DNA of 47,607 nucleotides from an uncultured Oscillospiraceae bacterium (GTDB taxonomy: Bacteria > Bacillota_A > Clostridia > Oscillospirales > Oscillospiraceae): NCBI GenBank assembly GCA_934589325.1, contig CAKTNU010000001.1, positions 1-47,607 on the forward strand, in the 5' to 3' direction. Position numbers and translations under genes: made by a program. The notes under the pieces were generated by a model. It did not search any database. It was not told where the DNA came from and saw only the letters and a program-made list of their open reading frames with translations. Positions 46,461-47,607 of the stretch are shown one piece after another; positions within the stretch are counted from its first letter, which is position 1, and the number at the start of each line of letters is the position of its first letter.

Positions 46461-47333
46461 ATGAGTAATAACATGTTTAACGAAGAAAAAATCGAAGTCG
46501 GGAAAAAGCTGCTGGAGCGCAGCAAAGAAAATGCGGGGATCGCTATGGTCCTGTACATTGAAAGCATGAATCGGCGGAAATATGATATGGCGCGGCTTTT
46601 TGCGGAGAATATCATAGCACTCAAGCAGGATGACTTTGACCCGTATCATATATTTGCTATGACATACATGGAAGAGGGCGATTTTGATAAAGCGCTCGAC
46701 TATCTCGACAAGCCGCAGCTGAAAAATGATTTTGCGGAAAATACGGATTACATAAACGACCGTCTGCTGTGCCTCATCAAGACGAAGAAATACGAGGAAG
46801 CAGAGAAATATGTTGCAGCCACTGCCGACAGCGACGCAAAAAATACGCACAGCTATCTCAAGTGCGCAGAAAAGCTGTACACCGCCCTTCGCAAGAACGG
46901 TGAGCTGCGGAGCGTTCTCGAGAAATTCGAGGAGCTGTACGGAGAAGCGGCTGAGAGACTGTCTCTTGCGATGCTCGATATGGCAGACGGCAAATTCGCG
47001 GAAGCGGCCGAGCGGCTGGCGATCCTGACAAAGGAAGACACGCAGCAGCGTGAATATTATACGGCGCTCAGCCTCAGGCCGATATGCCTTATGCGCATGG
47101 ACAAGCCCGGCTGGAAGAATGAGATGCGCGAGGCGGCGGAGAAGCTCGATGCCGCCGCGGATGATCCGCTGAAGGGCGTTTTGTGCCGTCAGCTTTCCAC
47201 CCCGCTGTGGGAGACCCTCGGCTGCGAGGAAAAGGCGGAAGAAAATCAGAAATTTATTTCCGAGATACAGAGATTTGCGGATGATCCGGATAAATACATG
47301 GACGGGCTAAAGGCGGAGGAAAAGAAGGACTGA
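46461..47333 (+). CDS. TPR-like helical-repeat protein
   Basis: 290 residues; ATG 46461 follows GAGGGTG. Paired helices repeat along the chain (RRKYDMARLFAENIIALKQD, DPYHIFAMTYMEEGDFDKAL, RLLCLIKTKKYEEAEKYVAA), with TPR-type A, Y, G and A positions. It should bind other proteins in the cytoplasm. It lies between the candidate substrate and the third FHA gene and so may be an adaptor for the machine. The sequence does not show which partner. Confidence 0.75.
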   Translation: MSNNMFNEEKIEVGKKLLERSKENAGIAMVLYIESMNRRKYDMARLFAENIIALKQDDFDPYHIFAMTYMEEGDFDKALDYLDKPQLKNDFAENTDYINDRLLCLIKTKKYEEAEKYVAATADSDAKNTHSYLKCAEKLYTALRKNGELRSVLEKFEELYGEAAERLSLAMLDMADGKFAEAAERLAILTKEDTQQREYYTALSLRPICLMRMDKPGWKNEMREAAEKLDAAADDPLKGVLCRQLSTPLWETLGCEEKAEENQKFISEIQRFADDPDKYMDGLKAEEKKD

Positions 47334-47360
47334 TCCGCGGCATATAAGAAAAGGAGCGTT

Positions 47361-47607
47361 ATGGGAGTCGACTATTACAGCGGAAGAAGGCTGACTGATA
47401 ACAGCCTTTACAATGCGTCACTTTATTTTGAAGACCAGCGCAGGGAACTGCAGATACAAAAAGCATCAATGCTCATTGGCCGTGAGCAGGATTGTGACAT
47501 TCAGCTTCCGTTTGCTGAAGTCGGCCGCTGCCATGCGCGCATATTTTTCGATGGGGGCAGCTGGTTCATAGAGGATCTCGGTTCTGTGAACGGGACTACG
47601 GTGGATG
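47361..47607 (+). CDS. Third FHA-domain protein (3' end cut by window)
   Basis: ATG 47361 follows AAGGAG. About 82 residues are visible. A complete-looking FHA start is seen: MLIGREQDCDIQLPF, then GRCHARIFFDGGSWFIEDLG and SVNGTTVD, with the Arg, the His and the Asn-Gly of a phosphothreonine reader. The rest is beyond the window. With the genes at 27269 and 36720 it makes three FHA genes in the locus. Confidence 0.85.
   Translation, partial: MGVDYYSGRRLTDNSLYNASLYFEDQRRELQIQKASMLIGREQDCDIQLPFAEVGRCHARIFFDGGSWFIEDLGSVNGTTVD

Overview
The window is from a Gram-positive, Firmicutes/Clostridia-type genome of moderate-to-high GC. This rests on strong GGAGG ribosome binding sites before nearly every gene, consensus -35/-10 promoters, a Firmicutes-style prophage and a WXG100/EssC secretion locus. 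The species cannot be named from the sequence; a gut Oscillospiraceae-like clostridium is a reasonable guess.

Bases 1 to about 19468 are the integrase-proximal part of a temperate siphovirus-like prophage whose left end lies outside the window. On the minus strand, right to left, come regulators, a replication module (winged-helix initiator, DnaB-type helicase, ParA, ParB, HUH-type Rep), a long hairpin, then HNH nuclease, terminase, portal, protease, HK97-type capsid, head-tail proteins and a truncated phi13-type major tail protein. The lysogeny region (14.2-16 kb) has three XRE regulators and two clear inverted-repeat operators. An accessory islet (16.1-18.1 kb) carries a membrane-anchored DEDDh exonuclease and a HicAB toxin-antitoxin pair. 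A tyrosine integrase follows, and the prophage ends in the 3' half of a tRNA-Thr(GGU), the expected integration site.

Bases 19.5-26.7 kb are host chromosome: a three-gene operon (ATC-hydrolase family, alpha/beta hydrolase, LCM-type methyltransferase), a membrane protein with an N-terminal hydrolase domain next to a divergent MarR regulator, galactokinase, and an orphan protein that may be a cysteine peptidase. Several of these genes are followed by related terminator hairpins.

Bases 26.9-47.6 kb are the most interesting part: a type VII secretion (WXG100) locus saturated with Ser/Thr-phosphorylation parts. A promoter and a 300-base leader containing a CATA microsatellite precede an FHA protein, a PP2C phosphatase, a Ser/Thr kinase, a membrane-anchored protein with twelve E-T-x-x-L repeats, a small membrane protein and a 1408-residue Ig-like surface protein. 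A second run has another FHA protein, a TadZ/CpaE-like ATPase, a YukD-like ubiquitin fold, a 1514-residue EssC-type ATPase, a WXG100 protein flanked by hairpins, three small helical proteins, an LXG-like candidate substrate, a repeat protein and a third FHA protein cut by the window edge. No EsaA, EssA or canonical EssB is seen. I propose that the kinase phosphorylates the T-x-x-L repeats, which then recruit the FHA proteins to the secretion machine, with PP2C as the eraser.
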